Positions 1 through 13,839 of a stretch of DNA of 64,000 nucleotides are shown here, piece by piece. Made by a program: the position numbers and the translations under genes. Origin of the DNA: Cucumis sativus (lineage: Eukaryota; Streptophyta; Magnoliopsida; Cucurbitales; Cucurbitaceae); assembly GCF_000004075.3 (NCBI RefSeq), contig NC_026657.2:38240732-38304731 (forward strand), given 5' to 3'. A model generated the notes under the pieces. The model ran no database searches. It was not told where the DNA came from and was given only the letters and a program-made list of their open reading frames with translations. How positions within the stretch are numbered: position 1 is the stretch's first letter; each line of letters starts with the position of its first letter.

Positions 1-2216
1 AAGATCTCTCTCATTCATATGTAATACAGGTTCATTTATGTCTCATTCCTAATCTCAGACGTTACAATATGACCTATAGTTTGATGAAACCTTATATATG
101 ATATTTATGATTTGAAAATCTCGTGTAAATAGTGCCTACAAGCAATACTATTTTTTTTTTATGGTTTTATCAAACCAACATAACTAAATTTTAGCTATAA
201 ACAATAAACATTGAATCCTATCCTTTCAAACCATGTGAACCAAATTTGTAATTCAACATAGTATTCGTGATTTAATTCCTTCTATGGTTTCACGTGAGAA
301 ACTTGTATGAATACAACCTACATATCCAATTGAACTATGAGCTATATGTTTTTTTTACCTTCGTTTGGACCCGACGACAAATACTTATGAGATCATAGAA
401 GCAATGTTGCAAAAAAAAAAAATTGTTGCAACGTAGCTCCATAAGAACCATCAATAGAAAGACGTGAAATATTAGCAAAATTAGAGATTGAGTATTATTA
501 TAGAATTTATAATATATTGCACAATATGTGTTATTAAAACGAAACTGAGCATTGTATATATAAATGTTTTCATTTATATTTAATATAATTTCCTCGTTTA
601 AAATGTAAAATTCAAATTATGAATATACTAAATATATAAAAAGTTGTTTTCAAAATTTGCATTGTTTGAATCACAAAAATTTATAAACAAAATTCATATT
701 ATTTGTCAAAAGCACATCTGTTGAACTTACTGAATTTGAAAATATAAAACACAATTCAAATTACTTACCAAACACACACTAATATAAAACAATATATCAA
801 CAAAATTGTCTGTTGGGATCTTAATTGTGAGGAGGGGGTGAAATGGCCAATGGGCGGGAATGGAGACGAGGAAAGCCATCTTCGCCTCTGCCTTGTAGAC
901 ATCGCTACGACGTGATCAACCATCTTGACCATCAACAATTGACTGATCGTGATGTCATCATCAACTAACCATTGTGATTGCATTTAATTGATGTATGACT
1001 ATCACTGTTAAGCAATTGTTGTAGGTGAGTCACTTGTAGCTATGGGTTGTTGGACAATTTTCTCTCTTTTATGTCTCCTTTAATTCATTTTTCACTTTCG
1101 GGACTTCTCAAACTACCTCTGTGTTTTCATAACAATAACAGCAAAAAGTGATCAATCACCAAATCTCCCTTGCTTAAACATTACGTTGATTATGACAATT
1201 ATGGACTCATGGATAGTCAAATGTATTTTGTTCTCACTGTCCACGATAAGTTATGTTTATGTGTTTTTCCCTATTTCATCTCTCTTCCTCACTTTTATAA
1301 TCTTTTCACACCAAGATAACAACAAACTGACATTTTCACACCAGATATTGAAAGACTAAAGTATTGCATCAGTACTGTTGCTCACAGGTCACTAGTCGTC
1401 ACAACATAATGCTCGTTTTGTTGTTGGACTTTACATTTCCATTTCGAAAGATGTGATGCAATTGAATTTCTAGTTGACGAGTTGGGTTTTGAACATGATA
1501 GTTGATGGTTTCTTTATGTCTTTCGAAGTGAATTTTTATGGTTTTTTTTTAAAAATTAACACTACACTTTACATTTTTATTAAATACATTTGTGTGTTTT
1601 TTAATAAAAACAATCATAAAATTTGTAGTTAGTTAAATAATGGAAATAGTATAAAAAAGAACACTGATCAAAATATTTACATTTAATAAAAAAAAGTTTT
1701 ATTGGGATAGATTTTATAAATTTTGTTTTATGAAAGTAAATAATTTGACATTTGTTATTTAAAAAATAATAATAATAAAAAATGGATTTAATCTTGCAGT
1801 TAAACTTAATTTTTTTTACCAAGCTAATAAGGCAAAGAGGAAGTTAAAAAATGAAAGAAAAAAAAAAATTATTATATTTTTTACCGCATTGTACATGCAA
1901 TATAAAGAACAAAATTTAACCTAAATGGAAAGAAGGTGGTAAAATTGGGACAAGGAAGATCTGGGTGAATTTTTCTGTTCCGCCGTCAACTTCGCTGTCA
2001 ATCATTTCTTCGCCATCACTTCACGAGAATCAAACAGTTCCCAAAGGTAATTTTTTTTGGCGGGAAAAGTTCATCAGAAGATTAAATTTCTAAAAATTTA
2101 TGGCGGCATTTGATTTCTTGTGTTTTCTTTTTTGGATCAGTAGAAGTAGAACTTACCAATTTTTGTTTTTGTTTTTGTACCCGTAAAAAGATTCTGTTTC
2201 TCTGAGAATCATTGTC
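1..2216. other. AT-rich intergenic DNA and DDR4 5' leader
   Basis: No gene is recognised here. The DNA is AT-rich with many homopolymer runs, and its open frames are short and resemble nothing known. The last 250 bases probably hold the DDR4 leader. A donor-like CCAAAG|GTAATT at 2046/2047 and an acceptor-like GGATCAG ending at 2140 suggest a small intron in the 5' UTR; this is inferred from splice consensus only. Confidence 0.5.
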
Positions 2217-5200
2217 ATGGCTAATGCCCTTCCGTCGCGTCGATCACCGGCGGCTACGAAGGCTGCCGGCGAGAAAGAGTGGTCGGCGAAAGAAGAGAAT
2301 GTTGACGATTCAGATGTAATTTTTAAAGCCGAGGTTTTGAAGTTACGACATAAATGGGAGTTGGCATCGGTTCTGAACTTCTTGAATGTGAGTTTGTATA
2401 CTGGATTGAAATTTCATATCTCGTAGGGAGAGAAAGAAAGCGTGGTAGATGTTGTATTGGTGATGGAATGAATATGTTTATTGATTTATTTGTTATTTTG
2501 CCGTGGAGGTTTTCGAGCCGGTGATTGGGAAAAGCTTGAGGATATCGGCGGAAGAGATTGAAAAGGGTTTAATAAAGCCTGAAAGTTCATTAGCTGAACT
2601 CCACATTGCACTTTTGAAGGTTGAAGATTTTTTGTTTTTTCATTTCTCTACATGCACAGCACTGCTCATCAATTTTAATTACCCAATGACTATTTGTTTG
2701 TGTATGTGGTTTTTTGTCTTGTCTCGAGGATGTTTTTATTAGCTTGTTGATAATTGATGTCTGTAGTTCCATTGTAAATTTGGTATGAAGTGTTTTGTAA
2801 CCATTTTCCTCTCTTACTGGTCTTTCTTTTGTTGATCTCATTTTGTATTTGTTTTAAATAGAAGTTTTATTAACACTAATGAAAACAACATTTGTTTAGC
2901 TATTATTCAATGCCTAGTTATCACTTAGAAGTGAAAATCTGTAGCTCGTAGCACTTTAGACAAGGTTTGTGTGAATTATGGAGTCTTTTATTCACTGATC
3001 TGCTGTTTATGTTAACAGGGCATACCACCTGTGAGTAAAATGTTAAATGGCTCTAATGCATGGGTGACTGTACTTTGTAAGAAGCTTGCCCCATGGTGGC
3101 CTTGGGTAAGTTACTCTTCATACGGACATGCTTGGTTTAGTCTTCCGGTTTCACCTGTGTCAGTACCATGAAAAAAACTCGTGTGTTCATTGCAGGTTGC
3201 TGAAGGGGAGATTCCACTGAAGGCTTTTAAAGGGTAGTGATAATATTTCTGAACTACTTGAATGACATATCTGTATAATTTTGAAAATTTATTGATTCAA
3301 TCTTCGTTACATTTTTCTTGTATACAGAGAGGAGATATCAAACTACAAGAAACTTGATCCTACAAAACGCTTGGTGCTTTTAAAAGCTCTATGTGAAATT
3401 CGAGCAGATGTATTGTTTTTTTTTATCTTTCTTCATTTTCATTGCATACCTCATGACCCTTCATCCTGCTTATTATCACTATACTTCTGACCTTCGAGTA
3501 ATAAATCTAATTTTATTTGGTCTATGATTCTTATTGAATGAATTTCAGTATGCATTTGGATAGTATGTGAACTATGTTGGATTTGGTTCCCCTGTCCTCT
3601 TTTCTTGCCAATAAAAAATCTCGTCCCGTGGATTTTTATGGCCCTTTTGTTTTTGCTTTTCTTTATCTGAAACTTATCATAATAATTAATATATCTGCAT
3701 TATGGTGGTCAACTTGAATAATTGATTTTATTATTACTATTTTCATTTGCAGCAAGATGATACAATATCATATATTAGTGACTGCTTGAAAGATAAAACT
3801 CAAATGTCTTGTTTCCAGAAAGTTAGATTTGGAGGAGATGGGAATGGAATTTCTTATTGGTAATTTCAAGTTAGTTGTCTTCATCAAATTTCTGAAGTCT
3901 GATGATCAATTGTATTAGTAATTCTAACTGTGATTATAGGTATGATGGGAATCCATTTGTTGGTTATAGACTATACAGGGAAGTTATTAAATGTGATACA
4001 AAGACAAAAGGTAAACAGAAGGGAAGTGTGTCCCTTCCAATGTTTAGCACTCAATGGGAAACAATGGCCACAAATCTCGAGGAATTTCAAAAAGTTAAAG
4101 TATGCTGAAAGTCCCTTTTGGTTTGGATTTGAGTTCTGTTACAAAGGGCTTAGAAATCGTGATGACTTTTTTCCTGTTAATGGCAGGACAACTTTTTGTG
4201 CAGCAAAATCACCAGTGAAGTTTCTGTTGGAAGGAAAATTGAATCCGATGCCATTCCCGTTCTTGAGAAACTCCAGAAGGTTTGTTGCCAAATCTTTATG
4301 TTTTGGGTTTTATTGTTATGCTTTGTATAGATAGACAATTTGCTAGTACCATGTAAAAGCCTAGATCGATATTCTGATTGGAGATTAACTAGGCGTGTGT
4401 TTTTTTGGTGGATATAAAGCTTCTGTTTCTATATGCTGCAGAAGAAGGAGAAGTCATTGAAACGCAAGCTTAGGGAGGACAAGCTCTTGAATGACTTTAA
4501 CAAGGCTTGTATGGTCGGAGTTACACGTACTTGTCGCAACCGTACACCCGTGAGCTATACATTTGGTATAGACTAAAGTTCCCTTTACTTGGTTATTAAA
4601 ATTATCTGCTTTTGTAATTTTCAGACGTTTCTAGTATCCAATATTGTCATTTTCACTCTTCCCTCTTAGTTGCTGTAATGGTACAACTAACACACACAAA
4701 GAACTAAATGGTTTTCCATGTTGGGGCAATTCCTGCTTCATATTTTGTGATTAGAATTAGAATTGGAAGAATGATTTTTTTGTTACCCATATACTATGTC
4801 ATGTGTAGGTCAAGTGTATAGGTCAAGTCGTCAAGATGACTGAGTTGGCTTTGAATTATAATTTTGCTCTACTAATCTCTCTTAATAATCAAACAACATT
4901 TTGGCCTTTTTTTATGGGAATTTTCGGAACTGAATTTTTGCTGAAATTTATGTCATATTAGAAATTTGATCCATGTGCATATCTCACTGTTATATTCTTG
5001 AATATTGACCACCTCCCAATAAAGTGTTGATTTGTGGAATGCTGTGCAGAGGAGTACAATCGAGCAATTGATAACGCCATTAGGCTATCTAGGTAAGCAC
5101 TTTTCTTCTCTCCCACTCTCGTTTTTCTCATCAATTGAAGAAGAAAACATATTTCTTTGTTTGTAGATTTACTGCCTTTTACATTTATTTTATGGCCAGA

Positions 5201-7577
5201 GGATGTTCTGATTGATAGAGACGTCCAATTTTAAGTTATTTATTTACAGATGTTCATGCTACCATTAGTAGCTTGATGGATTTATTTTTTTTCAAATTGG
5301 AGACGTTTCTTGTAATTTTCTTTTGTGATTGAGATTTACCATTTATTTTATTCATCAATGAAACAAGAGGTAAGACACTGTTACAGTCAAACTTAACAAA
5401 ATTGCAACTCATTATATAATTAAAGTAGATTTGACATTTAGGACTATATTTCAACTCAATAGTGTTAGATGACCATCAAACTCGAAAGCTTAAATTTATA
5501 GTTTTAAATTAATATTTTCATTTATACTTTAATACTTTCTTTCACTTATGGATTTGAAAATTTGTAGAAGACCTAACTATTGAAGTTCAACATTAATTAA
5601 GAAGAAACTACATCGTATGGGATCAAGCGTGGTCTTTAGTACTAAGTTGAATCATTACTAAACCCAAAAACTTAACTTTATGGATTTCAGTTAAATTTAG
5701 TATTTTTATCCATACTTCAACAAAACTATTTTTTTTTCTTTTGGATAGACTAAACTCTGGAACATACGATTTCAAAGAGACAAGATACTGAGATAATTCA
5801 GAATGACACATAGTTGATATCATACGGTATAAAAGACCGATCATATAACCATATTCCTTTCTTTGGGTAGTATAAGTTGCCATTTGTACTTGGCGGCATG
5901 AAAAGCCAGTTGTATTTATGCTGAGTTCACTGCTATTGTTGAGCTAGAATATCCATTATAATCTATTAAGCGCAGATACTTGTTCTTAAAAGATATTCAA
6001 ATAATTCTGTTGACACTACGATCACATTACTCTCAAATTACGCATGCCTACAGGAATACAAATTTGGGTCTCAAGATTTAGATACCATTTTCCCTTGATG
6101 TAGGTGAGTTGTAGTGTTGCATTTTCAGGACATTTGGATGTTGGTTATTGCCTTTCATGTGGGAGGGAGGCTTGTTGCGCAACTGTTTTTTGTTCGTCAA
6201 TTGCTTTCAACAGCAAGAGCGATATGGTTGTAGGAACTCAATCTTGAAGTTTGTATCTTGGAATCAAAAGACATATTCTGGATGATATCTTTTTGTTCCC
6301 TTTAGGAAACACAAACCATTCTATCGTTGTATGAGAAGATCTTAACAGTAAAGATTTAAACCACAGATCTCTTGGTTACTGGTACAAAAAGCACATCTGC
6401 TCGATGATTGAGGACTTCTTCCTCCATCCACTTGTCAAAGAGAAAGGGCAATTTTCATAGTTTGTGGGAGTGTGTGCCATGTTGTGGAATCTTTGAAGGA
6501 GAGGAACAACTTAGTGTTTAGAGGTGTAGATAGGGACCCTTGTGAGGTTTGATTAAGGCAAGGTTCCACGTCTCTATTTGGGCTTTAGTTCCAAAGACTT
6601 TTTTGTAACTATACTCTGATCAATATCTTACTTAGTTGGAAACCCTTTCTTGGTTTCTCTTGGGGGCTTTTGTGAGCTTGGTCTTTTGTCTTGTATTCTT
6701 TCATTTTTGTCCCCAGTAAAAGCAGTTGCTTATTAAGAAAAAAGTGTCTGCGTTTCAGCCTATAATTTCATAGGGGAGGAGAAAGTTTACTTCAAGTTAA
6801 AGCAAAGCAAGAAAAGATGTAGGTTCAATAAATGTATGGATGCTTTGTTGCTGGAAGGTTCATACATTTTTTTCCAACCATAAGTTGTTCTAATAGAAAG
6901 CACATATAAATTTCTTCCGTAGGATCTTCTCCTTTTTGAACATATTGCCGACGAGGAACATGGTATTTTCTCTTTGCTTACCATTTCGATTCTGTTGCAT
7001 AGATTTTACCTGTGAACTTTTTCTTCAGCGTAACACGCTGTATTCCTTATTTACATTCAAACTGCACCATGATTATTCTATTTATACTTTCAAATTGCTG
7101 TTCAGGAACGTGAAAAAAACTGATGAAAAAGAGCAAGGGATGCATCACAAGCGCAGTAGAAAAGATGTTTCTACTAGTGGGAATTCTGACACAATGATGA
7201 AATCAGAGGATGCCTCTGGAAACAGTGACAAGAGTAGCAACAATGACAGTGGAAGCAACACGAGCAGAGAAACTGACATTGACAGCGCTGATGATGCCGT
7301 TAACAAGGATTACGAAGACAAAGATGACGACGACGATGACAACGATTCAGATTCCAATTATTCCAATGCAGAAGAGAAGAATGAAACACTACATTCAGAA
7401 CAAGAGACCGAGGTCGAGAAGCCTGCAGAGGTGTGCAGCAAGAGGCCTGATAAAAGCATGAACCATATGAGCAATAATGAAACTAGAAAGGTGAGTGCCA
7501 AAAGTAGGTTGAGACAAAGACCAGTTCTTAACTCTGCCCTTGATGGTGTTGTACCTGATTCAGATGATGAAAATTGA
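2217..7577 (+). CDS. DDR4: DDT/WHIM-domain chromatin protein, DDR4-like
   Basis: Eleven exons join in phase to 495 aa: 2217-2387, 2509-2619, 3019-3105, 3196-3233, 3328-3409, 3753-3859, 3940-4099, 4187-4279, 4442-4565, 5050-5092, 7106-7577. Residues about 40-100 (LRHKWELASVLNFLN ... SSLAELHIALLKGIPPV) match the DDT domain. The following WPWVAEGEIPLK, LDPTKRLVLLKALCE and SYWYDGNPFVGYRLYRE segments match the WHIM region that follows DDT in ISWI-binding proteins. The last 150 residues are Ser/Asp/Glu-rich with a long acidic run and end in PDSDDEN. DDT-WHIM proteins of this class are accessory subunits of plant ISWI (CHR11/CHR17) nucleosome remodellers in the nucleus; that role is taken from the family. 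There is no PHD finger or homeodomain, which fits the small DDR type. The last intron (5093-7105, 2 kb) holds LINE debris. Exon joins are judged by eye; the family call is firm and the exact orthologue less so. Confidence 0.87.
6400..6745 (+). mobile_element. Degraded LINE (L1-type) 3' end in DDR4 intron 10
   Basis: Within the last DDR4 intron, 6450-6625 read with about three single-base gaps gives a peptide rich in MLWNLWKERNNLVFRG, VDRDPC and RFHVSIWAL. This is the pattern seen at the very C-terminus of plant L1 ORF2 proteins, after the reverse transcriptase. The T-rich stretch that follows ends in an A-rich run (TTATTAAGAAAAAAG, near 6731-6745), as expected of a LINE 3' tail. It lies in the same orientation as DDR4. 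The frame is broken, so it is a relic. The 5' boundary is not visible and may lie as far left as about 6100. Confidence 0.6.
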
Positions 7578-9948
7578 TGAAAAAGACAAGCAGCAAACAA
7601 GAAGATACTGCAGCTTAAAGATCATTGTGCCAATCACTAAAACAATTGGGTAATGGCTTTTGATTTATATGCTAACCAATGGAGATATTATTTTTCCTTC
7701 AATTTTTTGTGTTAATAGGTATTTTGAATTACAATGGTTCATTGGTGATCTGGAAATTTGTTGTTCCCAATGATCTTATTTAATGTCTTAGGAGATAGGA
7801 GGAAGGAATTTTTTCCTCCAAATTCTAAGCAATTTTTGTGAATGCTCTAAATATTTGTAGTTTAACATAAAATGTAGTGTTTTTATCTTGGATGATTGAT
7901 TATTCTTTTTTATTCCCTCTAAATCAGATCTTATGATTTATTTCTGATTTGGCTCTGACCAAATTCACAGCATAAAATGAGTTCTCATGGGTGGTGATGA
8001 ATTTTAGTTAAGGAATCATCCTTTTAGAAGAAAAAAAGAAGCATATGATTTTTTTTTGGGTGATTTTGAACCTTTTATTTTCATTAAATTGGATCATAAA
8101 TATAAGTGTATAATTAAATTAGCAGATCATTTAATTACATAAACATTTATTTATTCATCTTTTTAATCAGTTAGGGTTATGTTTGTAAGTTTATTTCAAG
8201 TGTATTTTTAGTTCATAAAGTTGGTAGTTTTGTTATCTGTTTTTTAGCCATTTTTAAATCATGTAAAGTTTTTGAGAGCTAAAAAGTATTTTTTAAAAAG
8301 ATAATTTGACTACAAATTTGAACATTATCTTAAGCAAAAAAAAATATGTTTTGAATAGAAGACCGATATCAATTATAAATTTTGTTATAGTTGGTAAATA
8401 TTTTAATTTATTTATTTTTATTTTAAAAAATGTTCCTATTAAATATCAATGATGGGTTTTATGATTTAATTTTTCTTTTACCTTGAAAACAATCATCCTT
8501 TTTGTTTTAAATTTGAGAAGTTTATGTTGAGAATTATTGAATGATGTAAAACCATGAACTCTTCCTTCCTCCCTCCTTACGCATATATATATATATATAT
8601 TATCTATCAATAATTGTAAAGTTAAATTTTAGTTTGTATCTTATTTTATCATTTGTTTTGAAGTTTTTCTAATAAACAATTATTATTTGAGAAATTTATT
8701 AGGTTTTCCTTTCATAGCTGAGTTGCATTCTTCATATTGATATGAATGTGCTAAAAGCTCTATTGTCAAATTGTGATAGAGGAAGAATCAAAACTATAGA
8801 GTCACTAATGGAGAGAGGGTGAGTGACAAAGTGGGAGACTGTTTAATCTTCATATATAAAAGAAAGAATAAAAGGTAAGTGCATAAAATCTACATCGCCT
8901 CCAAATTGTAAAGTTATCAGTTCAAACTTATTATATTTTATTTTATTTTTCTTGGTGTTGATATGCAACTTCTATATAAACTCAATTAGAGTAAGATATG
9001 TTTTAGTAAGATATGACTTGATTTGATAGATAAAGAATATAAGTATGGCTTGATAATATGATTATCAAAATAAACCACAAAAAATATATGCAAATAATTT
9101 ATAAATTTTTGTTCTTATTGATATACATACGTGGTCGTATTCACATACTTTGAGATAAATTACAATTGAGTTTTATTTAACATTTTATAAAAAGACTTAA
9201 ATACAATATTTGATCAAATAGAATTGAAATTGTTAAAAGCTAGTTAAATTAAAAGCCCAAAACTAAAAGAATAACTTTTCTAAAAGCAAATCACGTGGAC
9301 ATATTCATCTATCTCATTTACAACCTAATTTTCATCTAATGAAAATTTGTCAACCATATTCTAAATGAAAACTATGCCTACAACTTTCAACCAAATAGAA
9401 TAATACTAATGTCAATTCCAAAATCATTTATAAATAAAAAAAAAACTAAAATATTTAGTAAGAAAAAACAACAATTTGTTCCACTCTAAAGATTAGACAA
9501 TTTGATAGAACGATAGTTCAAACATAATCTATTTTTCGATTTAATCCAAAGATTTATTAAACTGTACCAAATCGAACCAAACCAAAACGTTAGTATATAC
9601 AACAACTAAACCATTTGATCATCTCTCCCCACTCTTTTCACGGCGGCGACAGTGGACCGCGGTTTTCCTCTCTTTCTTTTTTGGACCGCCATCGCCAAGA
9701 GTCATCTCCCGATGGATTTCCGACGCCGGCGCCGATAGGCTCCCTTTATCCTAAACCCTTTACCACAACCGAGCGGTTCGGTTCATATATGACACGAACC
9801 GAATGAACCGAGCCCCATGTTTTAGCTATTGTATTTGTTCAGCACATCTTATCATAAGCCGCCTTCACTGACCGAGAGACGCCGTTTTCTCTCTTCCATT
9901 TTCCTTCAAAACCCTCAATCTCTCTTCCCATTTCCTTATACTCCAACC
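7578..9948. other. Intergenic region between DDR4 and IBI1
   Basis: No gene is visible. The first 200-300 bases are probably the DDR4 3' UTR. The rest is AT-rich and includes a short (AT)9 microsatellite at 8583-8600. From about 9600 the GC content rises and the sequence becomes the IBI1 promoter and leader. At 9770-9810 it contains overlapping GGTTCGGTT/AACCGAA motifs that form a weak inverted repeat. An open frame reaches back to 9829 in phase with IBI1 but has no ATG before 9949. Confidence 0.5.
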
Positions 9949-12900
9949 ATGTCCGCTTCATCCCAAACTCCGATCGACGAGCCGCCTTCCGCCGATGATG
10001 ATTCTTCCAAAGCCGTCAGCAAGAAAGCCGCCAAGAAGGAGGCTGCCAAGCAAGAAAAGCTCCGACGTCGCCAAGAAGCAGCTGCAGAATCTGCTATTTC
10101 GTCTCTCAACGTCGAGGACGATCCGCTTTCCGCTAACTACGGCGATGTACCACTCTCCGATCTTCAATCAAAGGAGGTTAAGAGTATTGAAAACTGGACT
10201 CAGGTTGGCTCTTTGACGCCGGAGCTTAAAGACAAGTATGTGATTCTACGGGGTCGTGTTCAGACGATTCGTGCTGTTGGGAAGAAGATGGCGTTTTTGG
10301 TGGTGAGAGAAAAGGGATTCACCGTGCAATGCGTTTTGTCGGAGCAGCCGGAGCTTGTTAGTCGCCAGATGGTGAAGTATGTTGATGGATTGAGCCGTGA
10401 GTCCATCGTTGACGTTGAAGGAGTTGTGTCTGTGCCCAATGTTGCCATTAAAGGTGCTTCGCAACAGGTGGAAATTCAAGTGAGGAAAGTATATTGCATC
10501 AGTAAGGCAATGCCGACTTTGCCTATAAATATCGAAGATGCTGCCCGTAGTGAAGCTGAAATTGATAAGGCCTTGCAGGTATAATTTGTAATCGCTTTCT
10601 TTTAATGTGATCTTCTTCGTGATTATATATATATATATATATGTTCTTGGTTTCACTCTGTAGTGCTTTTGAACCAAAAGCAGAGAGATTTGTGAACCTT
10701 CTGTTTAATGTTAAACTCATTTCTTGTCCGCAGGCTGGTGAGCAACTGGTACGTGTTAATCAGGATACGCGTTTGAACTACAGAGTCCTTGATATGCGAA
10801 CTCCAGCTAATCAAGGGATTTTTCGCATCCAATGTCAAGTTTCAACGGTGAGTTCTCTTTGTTATTTTATATTTTTAAAGGTTCTTTGATCTAAATCGAT
10901 GGTGATATTACATGAAATTTAAGTATGCGGGCTTTATTCAAAGTTGATCATGGTAGCTATAGCTATCATTGTCGGCCTGCTTGGTTCGGTTCTTGTTGCC
11001 TTGTTCATTAGCCATCTGTAGCTTGTAGGAAGAGTCGATTTGTTTTGTGGGGTTGGACTTCTGGGGAGGATCTTTGGGCTTTGATTATATTAAAATCCTC
11101 TTTCTGGATGTATCTTAATAGTTTTGGTAATTATCAGCTTGGTCTTATTATTCTTTTGGGTGTGAGGGTTGTTTTGTCTCTGTGATTGTTTTTTATATTG
11201 TATGCCCTTGTTTATTCTTTCAATATTTTCTATGAAAACAAGATTTCTTATCTTTAAAAATCCTATGGCTGCCATTAATCACTCCTTTTGCTCTCTTTGG
11301 TGTGAAAAGGAATTGGAATTCTTTCATGTAACTCACGGTTGTTTACAATAAGATTGTAAACAAGGAATATGTAACGTTAAGCTATTTCCGCATGTAGTTC
11401 ATGTAGTTGCACTTCTCATGTTAAATGAAGCACAGTCGTTGAATATATTTTCATCATGCAGATGTTTAGACAATTTCTGTTGGATGAGAACTTTGTTGAA
11501 ATCCACACTCCAAAATTGATTGGAGGTTCTAGTGAAGGTGGTGCTTCTGTTTTTAGGTTGGATTACAAAGGCCAACCTGCTTGCCTGGCTCAGTCACCTC
11601 AGTTACATAAGCAAATGGCAATCTGTGGTGACTTTGGGCGTGTATTTGAGATTGGTCCTGTTTTTAGAGCAGAAGACTCATACACACACAGACATTTATG
11701 TGAATTTACAGGACTTGATGTTGAAATGGAAATCAAGACTCACTATTCTGAGGTAATGCTCTAAGTTGGCTTTTCATTTGTCTTGGGCATAGTTATTTAA
11801 TATTTGATCTGACTTTTTTTCTTCTGTTTTAGTGCAGGTCATGGACATTGTGGACCGTTTATTTGTTGCAATGTTTGATAGTTTGAATGAAAAATGTAAG
11901 AAAGCGCTTGAAGCAGTTGATAAACAGTATCCCTTTGAACCTTTAAAGGTGAACTTATTTATTGATTATGCTTACTTTGTAAATGTTTTATACGCTTTGA
12001 AGGTGAACTTATTTTTGCTTTGGATTTATGCCAATAGAAGACATGTACACGTACAATGTGGATATATGACTGAGTTTGGATAGTTGAATAATTTTCTCAT
12101 TTCTATCTTTGATTCAATTTCATGAATATGCAGTATTTGCGAAAAACTCTACGACTTACATTTGAGGAAGGAATTCAAATGTTGAAGGTTAGTACATAGT
12201 GATCCCGACCCTTTTTCCCTTACTAATCATGATAAGATTCCAAGTCCCAAATGTCTTGACATTTTTTTCTTTCTTCGTTATGTATGATTATCATCATAGG
12301 ATGCTGGCGTCGAAATTGATCCTCTTGGGGATCTTAATACAGAGGCTGAGAGAAAATTGGGACAACTCGTCTTAGAGAAGTAATTAGGGGTTCTTGCTTA
12401 TTTAGTTATGAACTTGTTGATTTTGTTCAACTATCATATCTAAAGATTTCTGATCAAACTTTCCTAACTATAGATATGGCACGGAGTTCTACATTCTTCA
12501 CCGCTATCCTTTGGCTGTACGGCCATTCTACACTATGCCTTGCTACGATAACCCAACTTACAGTAACTCATTTGACGTCTTTATTCGAGGTATACATTGC
12601 ATATTATTACATCACTAGAATTTTCTTACCAGTGCTTATTCTTCCTTAAAATTCGGGTTCATATTCATTCTACGGAACAAAATTTGACAATACATTCTCC
12701 ATGGTAAGTAACTTGAAACATTGTTCTCCACGCAGGGGAAGAAATCATTTCTGGGGCTCAGCGTGTGCACGTGCCAGAGTTTCTAGCTGAACGCGCTCAA
12801 GCATGTGGCATTGACGTAAAAACAATAGAAACATATATTGATTCATTCAGGTACATTTCTCTTTGTTTTCTCCTTTACTCAAAGTTGGAATTTAACCAAA

Positions 12901-13089
12901 TAAGCAAGATTCAATTAGGTCCGACTCCGACATTTTTTGTGACATGGATGCTTTCATTGCAGATATGGTGCCCCTCCGCACGGTGGATTTGGAGTAGGTT
13001 TGGAGCGGGTGGTGATGCTGTTTTGTGGTTTGAATAACATTCGCAAAACATCATTGTTCCCTCGTGATCCACAGAGGATTGCTCCATAG
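9949..13089 (+). CDS. IBI1: Aspartate--tRNA ligase, cytosolic (IBI1-like)
   Basis: Nine exons join in phase to 545 aa: 9949-10578, 10734-10847, 11462-11752, 11838-11948, 12134-12187, 12300-12379, 12474-12589, 12736-12850, 12963-13089. The first ATG is used. The N-terminus is a Lys/Ala-rich helix ([19 protein letters not shown]) typical of eukaryotic cytosolic AspRS, with no transit peptide. An OB-fold anticodon-binding domain follows ([20 protein letters not shown]). The class II catalytic core has motif 2 around FRAEDS (316-321) with [11 protein letters not shown], and motif 3 GVGLERV (514-520); the protein ends [12 protein letters not shown]. It charges tRNA-Asp in the cytosol. The Arabidopsis homologue IBI1 is also the target of the defence primer beta-aminobutyric acid; a shared role here is inferred from similarity. 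The length fits the family (about 550 aa). It was told apart from AsnRS by its overall similarity to IBI1. Confidence 0.93.
11040..11250 (+). mobile_element. Probable LINE 3' tail in IBI1 intron 2
   Basis: The T-rich stretch in the second IBI1 intron reads in part as [11 protein letters not shown], followed by a low-complexity T/G-rich tail that ends TTTTCTATGAAAACAAGATTTCTTATCTTTAAAAA. That order of a hydrophobic C-terminal peptide and a T-rich tail parallels the LINE relic in the DDR4 intron (CNYTLINILLSW, then a T-rich tail). It has the same orientation as IBI1. No target-site duplication was found. Confidence 0.4.
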
Positions 13090-13839
13090 GAATTTCACAA
13101 GTAACGCTGCAATTCCAGTTTTTGAAATATACATTTTGTTCCCTTCTTTCTATCTTTCTTTCTCCCTTCATAGGAAAGGAAAACAAACAAATTTCTGATA
13201 TACTGATTATCGTGGTTTACTGAATAACAATTTGTTTTCATCGTTGCGAATTTTCCAAGGTTGTTTTGACAACCGTTACTTCATGTAGATTTTTGTTATA
13301 GTTTTCTTTGTTTGAAATTGATAATTTGACAAATTCTCCAAGTCAAAACTTTTGTTTTTTCTTTTTTTGGTTAAAGAATTGAAGAACTCTCCGATAATGA
13401 TGATATTTTTCTTGTGATGCTTCGATTCTAGAGATAAGACAATTTAGAAGAGATGTGAATGATTTCTTCAATCGAGCATTCGTAGGGAGAATGAGTATTT
13501 CGTGTCTATTCAATGAGCGATTTTCCTTTTTTCTTTTCTCAAGTAGCATAATTTGCTAGGAGTTTTAAATTAGTCGTTTATGACTCTAGAATGGTGGAGA
13601 ATGATGGTGTTAATGTGCTACCAAATTGAACGAATTCATTATTCAGATCCCAAAAGTACTCAGATATGCATGCATTCTTGGAGTTGGTTTGGATTCATCC
13701 AAGGAAAAAATACTTTTAGAAAAATACATTGTCAAATATTTCAATTTCTTTTCTATAAATTAGTTATTTTAAAAATATAAAATACTTGAAAATACATTCG
13801 AAAATGAGTTTTTAAAACTATTTAGAAATAGATCATTTA

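Noticed and set aside
6936-7105. Alternative start for the DDR4 last exon at 6936
   Set aside because: The frame is open upstream of 7106, but TTGCTGTTCAG|G is a good acceptor and joining exon 10 in phase restores the family sequence. The upstream part is intron.
9829-9948. N-terminal extension of IBI1 (open frame back to 9829)
   Set aside because: The upstream start is TTG and the frame has no ATG before 9949. The encoded stretch resembles translated pyrimidine-rich leader more than a transit peptide.
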